Made by a program: the position numbers and the translations under genes. From Caldilineaceae bacterium (GTDB lineage Bacteria; Chloroflexota; Anaerolineae; Caldilineales; Caldilineaceae), in the NCBI GenBank assembly GCA_023384455.1, contig JAHDWH010000011.1:1-54156 (forward strand): 54,156 bases of DNA, read 5' to 3'. The notes beneath the pieces are model-generated. The model made no database searches and had not been told where the DNA came from. It saw nothing but the letters and a program-made list of their open reading frames with translations. The stretch's first letter is position 1; each line of letters begins with the position of its first letter. Shown here one piece after another: positions 36,706-45,532 of this stretch.

Positions 36706-37772
36706 TATCGACTCTCCGCGGGGGTTATGGGGGTGGTAGATCGCGCCATCAATTTGTCGTCGTAGAGCAGACAGCGCACCCGTTGTTCACCGTCCAGGGT
36801 AATTACCTTTGGTGTATGTACATTGCAAAGACCGGGGATCACCTCTGGGCAGCGGGGGTGGAAGGCGCAACCCGACGGCACCACCGAAGGATCGGGCACC
36901 CGGCCTTTGATCACATCCAATCGCCCCTCCACATCATCGGTCAGGCGGGGGATGGAGCGCAGCAAAGCACGGGTATAGGGGTGTTTGGGGTTGTGGAAGG
37001 TGGTGTCTACGTTTGTCTGTTCCACTACTTTGCCCAGATACATCACCGCCACTTCGTCGCACATCTCCGCCACCACCCCTAAATCGTGGGTGATGAAGAT
37101 GATGCTCATGTGGGTCTCTTCTTGCAGGGCACGCATCAGGTCCAGAATCTGGGCCTGGGTGGTCACGTCCAGGGCAGTGGTCGGCTCGTCGGCGATCAAC
37201 AGTGTGGGGTTACAGCTCAGGGCGATGGCGATCATCACCCGTTGGCGCTGGCCGCCGGATAGCTGGTGGGGATAGGCGTCGAACATCCGGGCCGGTTCGG
37301 GGAGATTCACCTTTGCCAGAGCATCGATGGCAATCGCTTTGCCCTCCTGCTTTGTCACCTTCTGGTGCAGGGTGATGGCCTCCATCAGTTGGCTGCCAAC
37401 CGTATAAACCGGGTCCAGGGAGGTCATCGGCTCCTGGAAGATCATCGCGATTTCGTTGCCACGGATGGCGCGCATGGCCCGACCCCTGGGAGGCAGGGAA
37501 GTAATATCGATCTTTTCCACCTGGCTGCCAGTATCGTTACGCTGATAATAGGTGATTTTGCCATCGACCATCCGACCACTGCCCGGCAGCATATTCATAA
37601 TGCACTGGGCGGTTACGCTCTTGCCACAGCCGCTCTCGCCCACAATGCCCAGCACTTTGCCCCGTTCCACCGAAAAGTCCACGCCGCGCAGGGCGCGGAT
37701 GACACCGCTTTCGGTGAAGAAATGGGTATGCAGATTTTCAACCTGCAAAATTGTATTCTGATTATCGGCCAT
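36705..37772 (-). CDS. dppD: Dipeptide/oligopeptide ABC transporter ATPase (DppD/OppD type)
   Basis: A 355-aa ATPase. Walker [10 protein letters not shown], signature LSGGQRQR, Walker [15 protein letters not shown] and the C-terminal oligopeptide domain with [22 protein letters not shown] at 37772 was taken as the start (AGGAA upstream); an earlier in-frame start gives a non-conserved leader. It lies after the Uma2 gene, separated by 85 bp, and is coupled to dppF. Confidence 0.92.
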   Translation of the reverse strand: MADNQNTILQVENLHTHFFTESGVIRALRGVDFSVERGKVLGIVGESGCGKSVTAQCIMNMLPGSGRMVDGKITYYQRNDTGSQVEKIDITSLPPRGRAMRAIRGNEIAMIFQEPMTSLDPVYTVGSQLMEAITLHQKVTKQEGKAIAIDALAKVNLPEPARMFDAYPHQLSGGQRQRVMIAIALSCNPTLLIADEPTTALDVTTQAQILDLMRALQEETHMSIIFITHDLGVVAEMCDEVAVMYLGKVVEQTNVDTTFHNPKHPYTRALLRSIPRLTDDVEGRLDVIKGRVPDPSVVPSGCAFHPRCPEVIPGLCNVHTPKVITLDGEQRVRCLLYDDKLMARSTTPITPAESR

Positions 37773-37857
37773 TCGGATTGTTCCTGGGGCTGGATGTGTG
37801 GTTGTCAAAAATCGTCGGCGCTCCAAAGTTCGGCGTGGGACGGATTGTCAATCCATC

Positions 37858-38691
37858 CTACAAATCAATCTTCCCGTTCCCTGCGTCGGGTTCGATGCCC
37901 AACGCCCGCAATTGGGCTGCCAGTCGTTCAGCCCGTTGGCGTTCCTGATTGGCTCTCTGGTGTTCCTGATTGGCGCGCTGGCGCTCCTGATTGGCGCGCT
38001 GGCGCTCCTGATCGGTGCGCTGCCGTTCCTGCTCGGCGCGTTCTGCGCCTGTGGGAATCAGAATACGCCTGTTATCCTGCCAACGAATCCAGACATCTTC
38101 CCGGCCTTCATAGGGGCCGCGCCAGATTGTCAAGCCCAGCCCCACCCCAGGCAGGAGGGACGGGTCAATTTCAGCGTAGGTACGCAGGCCGGGATCCAAA
38201 GCGTAGACCCGTAGCTGCCCTTCCTGGACCTGCTCCATTGGGTCAAAGATGGCGTAATAGGCGATACCCATACGGGCGTAGCCCTCCATCTTTTTGCTGG
38301 TTTCATTGCCCACCTGATTGGAGACGAGTTCGATCACCACTTCCGGCGGCTTGCCAAACTCCCAAAAGAAATAGGTCCGTTTGCCCTTAGACCACCAATC
38401 TTCGGCAATCTGTGTATCCAGGCTGAGGAAGACATCGGGTACAAGCGGCGCTTGGGTCAGAGAGGCAAACAGCCCCACATTGGCCGCGACTACAAAAGTG
38501 CGCCCCTGCCCCGGCCCAGCCCAGGAGGAATAGAGCGGCTCGGTCAACAGACGCTGTTGCTTTTCAGAGGGGAAATTGTCCACTGGCGTATCGTCCTCTG
38601 TGACAATCTGGCTGATGTCAGGGTATTCGTCCAGCGTCAACAGCCCCGACACCTCATTTGCCGCCATAGCTTCCAGAATTGCTTCTGCCAT
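37858..38691 (-). CDS. Uma2 (DUF820) endonuclease-fold protein with heptad repeats
   Basis: A 277-aa protein with a PD-(D/E)XK-like Uma2 domain: VPDVFLSLD, PPEVVIELVS, KMEGYARMGIAYYAIFDP give the usual Asp, Glu and Lys positions. The C-terminal ~45 residues are five 7-residue units (ERQRTDQ, ERQRANQ, ERQRANQ, EHQRANQ, ERQRAER) forming a charged helix or coiled coil, encoded by a 21-bp tandem repeat. Uma2 proteins are common in Cyanobacteria and Chloroflexota, usually in many copies and of unknown function. It interrupts the peptide-transport operon between the permease and ATPase genes, same direction, suggesting an insertion that kept the operon readable. Confidence 0.87.
   Translation of the reverse strand: MAEAILEAMAANEVSGLLTLDEYPDISQIVTEDDTPVDNFPSEKQQRLLTEPLYSSWAGPGQGRTFVVAANVGLFASLTQAPLVPDVFLSLDTQIAEDWWSKGKRTYFFWEFGKPPEVVIELVSNQVGNETSKKMEGYARMGIAYYAIFDPMEQVQEGQLRVYALDPGLRTYAEIDPSLLPGVGLGLTIWRGPYEGREDVWIRWQDNRRILIPTGAERAEQERQRTDQERQRANQERQRANQEHQRANQERQRAERLAAQLRALGIEPDAGNGKIDL
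37935..38039. repeat. Five tandem 21-bp units inside the Uma2 gene
   Basis: Units of 21 bp (GCTGGCGCTCCTGATTGGCGC and variants), each one heptad of the encoded helix. The two middle units are the most alike, which suggests recent slippage and probably variable copy number between strains. Confidence 0.9.
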
Positions 38692-38767
38692 TTCTCCGCA
38701 CCTTCTCCCTACTTTCAACGAGCCAACGCTGAAATCTCTCGCTCACCCCTGTCGCCCTTTGCATTTC

Positions 38768-39940
38768 TTAGATAGCAAAGGGATCGGCTGCGTCCCGGAT
38801 GCCGTCACCGATAAAGTTGAAACTGAGGACGGTCAGGATGACAAATGCGCCGGGCAGCATCAGCCAGGGGAATTTCAAGACGACGGCTACGGTTTGGGCG
38901 TCCTGCAACAGTGCGCCCCAACTGACCGCAGGGGGCACAATCCCCAGCCCCAGAAAGCTGAGGGCCGTCTCGGCCAGGATCATACCGGGGATGGCCAGGG
39001 TGGCGATGACAATAATGTGGCTGAGTGCGTTGGGCAGCATATGCACCAGAATAATGCGCCAGTGGGACGCGCCCGCGGCTTTGGCCGCCGAGGCAAAGTC
39101 CATCTCCCGGTAGGCCAGTACCTTTGCCCGCACCTGGCGGGCCAGACTGGTCCAGCCCAGCAGGGAGAGGATAATGGAGATAAAGAAGAAGCGGGTAATC
39201 GTTGTAATGTCCGGGGGCAAGGCCGCGGCAAAAGCTGCCCACAGGGCAATCGTGGGGAAGGACATCAGCACTTCAATCCCCCGCTGCAATACTGTGTCGA
39301 ATACCCCGCCGAAATAACCGGAGGCTGTTCCCAGCACAGAGCCAAAAATGAGTGTCAGGGCCACGCCGACCAGACCGACGGTCATCGACACTCGGCCACC
39401 GACGACAATGCGCGAGAACATATCCCGCCCGTTGCGATCCGTGCCCAGAAAGAAGGCGGTACCCGGCTCGTCCACACCGTAGAGATGAATATCCCCTGGA
39501 ATCAGCCCGAAGAGTTTGTAGGGTTTACCCTTGACAAAAAAGTGAATGGGATAAATCTGTGTAGGGTCGTCCTTGTGGATGTAAATCAGATTCTTGGTGT
39601 CCAGGGTTGTCTCTGTGCCATAGACAAAGGGGCGCAGATGAAAGTTCCCTTCAGAATCGATGAAACGGGGTGCTTGGGGTGGGCGGGCCACAAAGTCTGG
39701 ATTGGAAATGAAGTGATCGTAGGGAATCACAAATTCGGCAAAGGCGATCATTGTGTAGAGAAAGATCAGCACGACAGAGCCACCCACGGCCAGCCGATTG
39801 CGCAGAAAGCGCCGCCACATCAATTTGCCAACCGATAGCTGTCCAATATCCCCGGAAACGTTAGCCGCCTTGGCAAAGCCCGCGGCTTCGGTCGAGTCTG
39901 CTTCTTCCAGTACTGGGGTCAAAATCGCTTGTTTCGCCAT
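38768..39940 (-). CDS. dppC: Peptide ABC transporter permease (DppC/OppC type)
   Basis: A 390-aa inner-membrane permease with an N-terminal helix (about 52-72), a long extracytoplasmic loop (~75-165) containing FFLGTDRNGRDMFSRIV, and five further helices. The ATPase-contact EAA motif is FASAAKAAGASHWRIILVHMLPNAL. The loop is longer than in E. coli DppC. MAKQAI at 39940 was chosen as the start (GAGG nine bases upstream); the upstream extension is intergenic repeat sequence. Confidence 0.92.
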   Translation of the reverse strand: MAKQAILTPVLEEADSTEAAGFAKAANVSGDIGQLSVGKLMWRRFLRNRLAVGGSVVLIFLYTMIAFAEFVIPYDHFISNPDFVARPPQAPRFIDSEGNFHLRPFVYGTETTLDTKNLIYIHKDDPTQIYPIHFFVKGKPYKLFGLIPGDIHLYGVDEPGTAFFLGTDRNGRDMFSRIVVGGRVSMTVGLVGVALTLIFGSVLGTASGYFGGVFDTVLQRGIEVLMSFPTIALWAAFAAALPPDITTITRFFFISIILSLLGWTSLARQVRAKVLAYREMDFASAAKAAGASHWRIILVHMLPNALSHIIVIATLAIPGMILAETALSFLGLGIVPPAVSWGALLQDAQTVAVVLKFPWLMLPGAFVILTVLSFNFIGDGIRDAADPFAI

Positions 39941-40090
39941 TGGGGGATACCTCGAATGTAGGGCGGAATGGTATTTCTGTCGCCACAAATTTGTAGTAGA
40001 GCGCAGACGGCGGACCACCGACCACTCCCGGCAGCTTCCTCGATTGCTGTCTGCCATCTGCTGTCTACGGGTTTTAGCAGTCTACTGATT

Positions 40091-41074
40091 TTATTCGTAG
40101 CGGATGCGTGGGTCCACTAGGGCGAGCAGAATGTCGGCCAGAAAATTGCCCACCACCAGCATCGCAGCCAGGAACATCAGAAATGTGCCGGCCAGATACA
40201 TATCCTGATTGCGCAGGGCGGCAAAATAGAGCGGCCCGGTGGTAGGCAGACCCAGTACAATCGAGACGACCAGCGAGCCAGAGATGATCGATGGCAGGCT
40301 CATCCCCAGGAGCATAATCAGGGGATGGAGCGCGTTGCGCACCGCGTGTTTGATAATCACCAGCGGCTCGCTCAGCCCCCGGGCCCGGGCCGCCTGCACA
40401 TATTGCATATTCAGAATGTCGAGCAGATTGCCCCGCATAATCCGCATCAGCCCGGCTGTGCCCGATGTGCCCACCACCAGAACGGGAACCCAGAGGTGTT
40501 TGAGCAGATCGATCACTTTGGCAAAACTCCAGGGCGCGTCGATATATTCCCTGGAAAAGAGACCGGAGACGGAGAAGCCAAAAACGTTCTGGGCGATGAC
40601 CATCAGCACCAGCGCCAGCATAAAGTCTGGGATGGAAAGCCCGGCCATACCCACAAAAGTGGCCGCGTTGTCACCGATCTTATACTGATGGGTGGCTGCG
40701 TAGATTCCAATCGGAATCGCCACCAGCCAGGTGAAGATAAGCGTGCCCGTCGCAATCAGAACCGTAAAGCTCAGCCGCTGCCAGATCAGGTCCTTCACTT
40801 CCCGGTTGTATTCAAAGGATATTCCGAAATCGCCCTGGACAAAGCCGGTAGCCCACTTCCAGTATTGGACGTAGACAGGCTGATCCAATCCGTAGCGACG
40901 CTTCAACGATTCCAATTCAGCATCGGCGGTCGATGTGCCCATATTTTGGCGCTGGGCCTGATAGACGTCAATATAGCTGCCCGGCGGCAAATTGATGATG
41001 AAGAAGCCGACGAAAGAGACAAAAATCATCGTCGTAATCATATAAAAGAAACGGCGGACAAAATAGGCGAGCAT
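40091..41074 (-). CDS. dppB: Peptide ABC transporter permease (DppB/OppB type)
   Basis: A 327-aa permease with six membrane helices. MLAYFVRRFFYMI at the start and the EAA motif YVQAARARGLSEPLVIIKHA are typical of OppB/DppB. It pairs with DppC to form the import channel. ATG 41074 has GAGGAAAA eight bases upstream. The 150-bp gap to dppC carries TAGGGCGGAATGG-type repeat sequence and the 15-mer GACCACCGACCACTC (40013-40027). Confidence 0.92.
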   Translation of the reverse strand: MLAYFVRRFFYMITTMIFVSFVGFFIINLPPGSYIDVYQAQRQNMGTSTADAELESLKRRYGLDQPVYVQYWKWATGFVQGDFGISFEYNREVKDLIWQRLSFTVLIATGTLIFTWLVAIPIGIYAATHQYKIGDNAATFVGMAGLSIPDFMLALVLMVIAQNVFGFSVSGLFSREYIDAPWSFAKVIDLLKHLWVPVLVVGTSGTAGLMRIMRGNLLDILNMQYVQAARARGLSEPLVIIKHAVRNALHPLIMLLGMSLPSIISGSLVVSIVLGLPTTGPLYFAALRNQDMYLAGTFLMFLAAMLVVGNFLADILLALVDPRIRYE

Positions 41075-41097
41075 TGGGTGTTTTCCTCGCATTGTTT

Positions 41098-41169
41098 CAG
41101 GTGGCAGCCGTTGCGCAACGACTGCCACCTGCCAGATACGGATGGGGGCGATCGAACGATCGCCCCCAT
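41098..41169. promoter_or_regulatory. Two hairpins between binding-protein and permease genes
   Basis: CAGGTGGCAG (41098-41107) pairs with 41122-41131, and 41142-41154 pairs perfectly with 41157-41169 (ATGGGGGCGATCG type). There is no T-run on the minus strand. In such operons intercistronic hairpins usually protect the binding-protein mRNA, giving more binding protein than permease. Confidence 0.6.
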
Positions 41170-41192
41170 TTGTTCATACCCACCGGGTGGGT

Positions 41193-43271
41193 TTACTTCT
41201 TGTAGTACATCTGCTCGGGGTAGATTGCGCCGAAGTAGGACATAATCCATGGACCGGTGAAGCCACCCTGACCCAACTGCTCGCGGGTGGGGACGTTGCC
41301 CACTGTGTCCAGATAGGTGATGATGGACGGGGTATTGGCGACGGTGCCGATGAAGAAGGGGCCTTCTTCGATGTGGACACGGGCGATGTCCTGGCTGAGT
41401 GCCAATCGTTTGGCGTCATCCGGCTCCGCGCGGGCCGCGTCGTAGAGTTCCCACAACTTCCAGGCTGGGTCGTCTGCATCCGGCTCTTCCCGGGGCGGGT
41501 TGCGCTCCAGGGGGGCCTTGTCCAGCTCGGTGCCTTCCTTGTCGGTGCCGATGACTTTGTACCAGGCGCCGTAGAGGGGAGCCGTGCGGTTGTTGTCTAC
41601 CCAGACTACCCAGTTGGGGAAGACCAGGAAGTTGGGGCCATCACCCACGCCCCAGCAGCCGCGGATGTCAAACTCGGAATTGTCCTGCATCACACCCATC
41701 TGGGCGCTGTCCACTGCAGATACCTGCACCTTCAGGCCGACCGCTTCCCAGCCTTCCTGGATGATCTCGGTCACCGCCGCATCGGTGCGGCGAGTTAGCC
41801 CATCACAGTCGATGCGCAGGGTCAATTCGTCGCCGCTGGGCAGGTCACGAATGCCGTCGCCATTGGCGTCTACTGCACCCGCCGCGTCCAGCAGGGCATT
41901 GGCCTTGTCCAAATCAAACTCAATCGCCAGATCACGCCACTGGGCGTAGAGGTCCTTGCCCACGTCGTCGGAGAATTCGATACCCTTGGGACTCATTGTG
42001 CCGGTGGTCTTCTCGCCTGTGCCAAAGTAGACAATCTTCTGCACTTTGTCCCGGTCGATAGCGTGGGAGAGGGCCTTGCGGAAGTCCTGGTTGCGATAGA
42101 GTGCCCGCTTCTGGGGGTCCTGATGGGTCCAGTTGGGGTAGACCATCACGCCGGTGCCACCGCCGCTGTCGAACAGGTCTGTGATCAGGCCGACAGTCGC
42201 TTCGGCATCCCGGAAGACGGAGAGTTCGCTCAACGCGTGGGAGGTGCAGGGGCGGAAACACATCTCCTGATCGCCAGCCAGTACGCGCAATTTGTTGACT
42301 TCCAGGTTTTCGACGAATGTGACGTCAACCCGGTCGATATAGGGTAGCTGGTTGCCGGCTGTGTCCACGGCATAGTAGTAGGGATTGCGCTCCATCACCA
42401 GCCGGGTGCCCGGTTCATAGGTGACGGGCATCCAGGGCAACATCACCGGGATTTCCGGATTGGAACGCCAATCCACCTTTTTGTCGAACTCTTCGTAGGT
42501 GGTCACAGCGCTGTTGTATTTGGGGTGGAACTGCTCCATATAGTGCTTGGGCACAAAGAGCCGTTCGCCTGCCGGTGTCACGCCGTTGGGCCACATAGCC
42601 AGGCGATCCAGGAAGAGGGGGGCAGGTGCAGCAAAGTTGAACTTGGCCGTATAGTCGTCAACTTTGGTGATGACGACCGATTTGCCGCCGGCAATCAGAT
42701 AGTCCGGGGGAACGTCTGAATGGTCCGGGTTCAGAACCATATCTTCCCACCAGAAGAGCAGATCATCCACTGTGAAGGGCGCGCCATCGGACCAGCGGGT
42801 TCCTTCGCGGAAATAGAGGGTATATTCGGTCTTGTCGTCGTTGAAATCCCAACCTTTGGCCAGACCGGGTTTCTTGCCCAGACCGTCCTGCACCCAATGG
42901 ACGGGCGAATAGCTGTACATCGCCATCGACAAATGGCCGCCATCCTTCGATGTGTCGAAGCGATGCCAGGTGCCGCCATATTGACCGATTTCGCTGTAGG
43001 GTTCAATCACCAGAGGTTCGGCGGGGATGCGTTCTTCCAGGGGGGGGAGCGTGCCAGCCAGCACCATTTCGTGCAGGGCGGGCGCTTCGTGTACATCACC
43101 CATCGCTGCCGGGGCGGGTGCTTCGGCGGCGGCGGGTGCGGCTGCGGGGGCTTCCGCCGCGGCCGCAGGCGCTTCGGCCGCGACCGGAGCTTCTTCGGCA
43201 GCAGGCGCGCCACAGGCCGTCAGGGCCAGGGCGAGCAACGCGACCAACAAAAACATCCATCTTCGATTCAT
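41193..43271 (-). CDS. dppA: Peptide-binding lipoprotein, SBP family 5 (DppA/OppA type)
   Basis: A 692-aa extracytoplasmic binding protein. The signal peptide ends in lipobox LTAC with Cys20, so it is lipid-anchored. An Ala/Pro-rich tether (23-60) leads to a family 5 binding domain (GGTWHRFDTS, YTLYFREGTRWSDGAPFTVDDLLF, FRKALSHAIDRDKVQKIVYFG). It is longer than E. coli DppA (~535 aa), mostly from the tether and C-terminal lobes. It captures di- or oligopeptides for the permease encoded downstream. GGAGG eight bases upstream fixes ATG 43271; upstream in-frame sequence is leader. Confidence 0.93.
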   Translation of the reverse strand: MNRRWMFLLVALLALALTACGAPAAEEAPVAAEAPAAAAEAPAAAPAAAEAPAPAAMGDVHEAPALHEMVLAGTLPPLEERIPAEPLVIEPYSEIGQYGGTWHRFDTSKDGGHLSMAMYSYSPVHWVQDGLGKKPGLAKGWDFNDDKTEYTLYFREGTRWSDGAPFTVDDLLFWWEDMVLNPDHSDVPPDYLIAGGKSVVITKVDDYTAKFNFAAPAPLFLDRLAMWPNGVTPAGERLFVPKHYMEQFHPKYNSAVTTYEEFDKKVDWRSNPEIPVMLPWMPVTYEPGTRLVMERNPYYYAVDTAGNQLPYIDRVDVTFVENLEVNKLRVLAGDQEMCFRPCTSHALSELSVFRDAEATVGLITDLFDSGGGTGVMVYPNWTHQDPQKRALYRNQDFRKALSHAIDRDKVQKIVYFGTGEKTTGTMSPKGIEFSDDVGKDLYAQWRDLAIEFDLDKANALLDAAGAVDANGDGIRDLPSGDELTLRIDCDGLTRRTDAAVTEIIQEGWEAVGLKVQVSAVDSAQMGVMQDNSEFDIRGCWGVGDGPNFLVFPNWVVWVDNNRTAPLYGAWYKVIGTDKEGTELDKAPLERNPPREEPDADDPAWKLWELYDAARAEPDDAKRLALSQDIARVHIEEGPFFIGTVANTPSIITYLDTVGNVPTREQLGQGGFTGPWIMSYFGAIYPEQMYYKK

Positions 43272-43666
43272 TTGGTTGCCTCCAACTAATGTGTACTGCC
43301 CGGTTAAAAATCTGATTCGTTCCACGTGTCCGCCACAGAATGCAGCGACGAACCTGAAGAGACACAAACTTCTTTGTTTCCGATTCAGAGTGTTGCTGTT
43401 ACACCTCCTGTCGGTTATTGGGGAATAGGTGGAGAATGGGAATACAACGAAACTGTATATTGAAAATCTGACCGGAGGCTCAAAAACCAAAACGGCTGTG
43501 GTGGGGGAACAGCCAGTAACGGTTTGTTTGGAACGAGACTTCTGGACAAATTTTTCGTTGTCAAAGTTGGGCAAATAGCCAACCCGAGATGCCTTGCCAG
43601 GCAAATGGACTTACAAAAGTGGTGCGTGTACGAATTGGGGGGGTGTGTAGTATTTTCTTCAAAAGT

Positions 43667-43695
43667 AGTATAGATTGTTCTTTGTCATTCGTCAA
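43667..43695 (-). promoter_or_regulatory. Sigma-70-type promoter for the peptide-transport operon
   Basis: On the minus strand TTGACG (43695-43690), a 17-bp spacer and TATACT (43672-43667). Expected transcription start is near 43660, giving a ~390-nt untranslated leader before dppA. The leader region is AT-richer than the genes and has no recognised riboswitch. Confidence 0.6.
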
Positions 43696-43743
43696 ACCTG
43701 GAAAAATCCGATCAAAAGGATCGGGATAATGTGGAGGCAGATT

Positions 43744-43860
43744 GGCGCAGAAACAACGACCTGAGCAGATTCATCCCTTCGACAGGCTCAGGACAGCGCA
43801 GCGCCAATCCGCTTTTACGGCGTCATCCGCGTCCTATTTTTCAGGGCGTTACGCAGCCAG
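43744..43860. repeat. Interspersed repeats upstream of glyA
   Basis: A CCCTTCGACAGGCTCAGGAC copy (43775-43795) and CATCCGCGTCCTATTTTTCAG, which resembles TCATCCGCGTCCTATTCCCC at 4707-4727. They lie between the divergent dpp and glyA promoters; no gene is seen. Confidence 0.55.
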
Positions 43861-43888
43861 CAGCGTTACCTCTTTTCGCCCAAAACAA

Positions 43889-43917
43889 TTGACGAAAGTG
43901 GGCAGTCGTGATATGGT
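43889..43917 (+). promoter_or_regulatory. Sigma-70-type promoter for glyA
   Basis: TTGACG (43889-43894), 17-bp spacer, TATGGT (43912-43917). Start of transcription expected near 43924, giving a leader of about 137 nt. Confidence 0.55.
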
Positions 43918-43922
43918 AACGC

Positions 43923-44060
43923 GGCTGTTTGGCGCAGACGCCAAATGAATTACAGCGACGTTGGCCGGGCGCTGTGGCCCAGCCCGGTTTACCTATAGCA
44001 GGCCAGACCGACGCGGCAGGCGTCGGCATTTTCTTTCAGAAGCAGGAGATAACGAAGCGT
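43923..44060 (+). ncRNA. Candidate structured glyA leader with terminator hairpin
   Basis: The leader can form TTTGGCG-CAGA-CGCCAAA (43928-43945), a stem GCCGGGC/GCCCGGT (43964-43970 with 43982-43988), and a terminator-like hairpin CCGACGC/GCGTCGG (44008-44014 with 44020-44026) followed by CATTTTCTTT. ACAGC (43952-43956) can pair either with GCTGT at 43924-43928 or with GCTGT at 43971-43975 in the loop of the second stem, giving mutually exclusive folds or a pseudoknot. This is the layout of an attenuator or riboswitch. I could not match it to a known class (THF, glycine, SAM, ZTP). Confidence 0.5.
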
Positions 44061-45368
44061 ATGCAAGCAACCCTACCCCCAACCCGGACGCAGCCTTTGG
44101 CTGCTTGGGTCGAACAGCCCGACCCCCGCAAAATTTTGCAGGAAGTGGACCCGGACATCTACAACGCCATTGAGCTGGAGCGCAAGCGCCAGAGCGACGG
44201 CATCGAACTGATCGCCAGCGAGAATTATGTCTTCCCCGCGGTGCTGGCCGCGGCGGGCAGTGTGCTCACCAACAAATACGCCGAGGGCTACCCAGGCCGG
44301 CGCTACTACGGCGGCTGTGAATTTGTAGATGTGGCCGAGCAGATTGCCATCGACCGGGCCAAAGCGCTCTTTGGTGCGGAGCACGCCAACGTGCAGCCCC
44401 ATTCCGGCGCGCAGGCCAACGCGGCCGTCTATATGGCTCTGCTCCAGCCCGGCGACACTGTGCTGGCGATGAAACTGGACCACGGCGGCCATCTGAGCCA
44501 CGGCTTTCATCTGAACAGTTCCGGTCACTACTACAATTTTGTCCACTACGGGCTGAATCCCCAGACCGAGCAGATCGACTACGACGAAGTGGAGCGGCTG
44601 GCGAAGAAACACCGGCCCAAATTGCTGCTGGTGGGGGCCAGCGCCTATCCCCGCCACTTCGACTACCCCCGTCTGCGCCAGATTGCCGACGAAATAGGCT
44701 GTCTGCTGATGATGGATATGGCCCACGTGGCCGGGCTGGTGGCGACGGGGCTGCACCCGGACCCGCTCCCCTATTGCGATGTGGTGACGACGACGACCCA
44801 CAAGACCCTGCGTGGCACCCGGGGTGGTCTGATTCTGAGCCGGGAGAAGTTTGCCAAAGAGATCAACCGGGCCGTCTTCCCCGGTATGCAGGGCGGGCCG
44901 CTGATGCACATTATCGCGGCCAAAGCCGTCGGTTTTAAGCTGGCGATGCAGCCTTCGTTCAAAGTCTATCAACAGCAGGTGTTGACCAATGCCCAGGCTC
45001 TGACCAATGCGCTCCAGGCCGAGGATATTCGTATTGTCAGCGGTGGTACAGACAATCACCTGCTGCTGGTGGACTTGAACAGCCTGGGCGACGATGTGAC
45101 TGGCAAGGCTGCGGAGAAGGCGCTGGACAACGCGGCCATTCACACCAACAAAAATATGATTCCCTTCGACCCCAAGCCCGCGCTGGTCACCAGCGGTATC
45201 CGGCTGGGCAGCCCGGCCGCCACCACCCGGGGAATGGGTGTGGCCGAGTTCCAGCAGATCGGACGCTGGATTGCGGCTGTGGCCCGGGAGCCGGGCAACA
45301 CAGCCCTGCAAGAGGCCGTGCGGGGCGAAGTGCTGGCGATGGTGCAGGCGTTCCCTGTGCCGGCCTAG
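44061..45368 (+). CDS. glyA: Serine hydroxymethyltransferase
   Basis: A 435-aa PLP enzyme converting serine and tetrahydrofolate to glycine and methylene-tetrahydrofolate, central to one-carbon supply. [45 protein letters not shown] (Asp219) and [16 protein letters not shown] with PLP-Lys248 are intact. The N terminus has a ~20-residue extension. ATG 44061 has AGGAG at 44044-44048 with a long 12-nt spacing; an in-frame upstream ATG (43929) falls in the leader RNA and is unlikely. Its own promoter and leader lie upstream. Confidence 0.96.
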   Translation: MQATLPPTRTQPLAAWVEQPDPRKILQEVDPDIYNAIELERKRQSDGIELIASENYVFPAVLAAAGSVLTNKYAEGYPGRRYYGGCEFVDVAEQIAIDRAKALFGAEHANVQPHSGAQANAAVYMALLQPGDTVLAMKLDHGGHLSHGFHLNSSGHYYNFVHYGLNPQTEQIDYDEVERLAKKHRPKLLLVGASAYPRHFDYPRLRQIADEIGCLLMMDMAHVAGLVATGLHPDPLPYCDVVTTTTHKTLRGTRGGLILSREKFAKEINRAVFPGMQGGPLMHIIAAKAVGFKLAMQPSFKVYQQQVLTNAQALTNALQAEDIRIVSGGTDNHLLLVDLNSLGDDVTGKAAEKALDNAAIHTNKNMIPFDPKPALVTSGIRLGSPAATTRGMGVAEFQQIGRWIAAVAREPGNTALQEAVRGEVLAMVQAFPVPA

Positions 45369-45378
45369 AGAGAAATCA

Positions 45379-45453
45379 ACCGCAAAGGCACAAAGAGACG
45401 AAGAAAAAACCAGAAATTCTCTGATCTTCTTCGTCTCTTTGTGCCTTTGTGGT
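45379..45453. repeat. 28-bp inverted repeat (CAAAGAGACGAAG type)
   Basis: Arms of about 27 bp (45379-45405 and 45427-45453) pair with one mismatch around a 21-nt AT-rich loop, right after glyA. A likely 3' hairpin for glyA and relative of the inverted repeat at 6583-6641. Confidence 0.85.
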
Positions 45454-45532
45454 TATGCAGACCAGTTGTATGGTTTCCCGTCCGTCCCCCGCTCGTTGCT
45501 CGCCCACAACCCAATCACAAAGCGAGGTCGGT

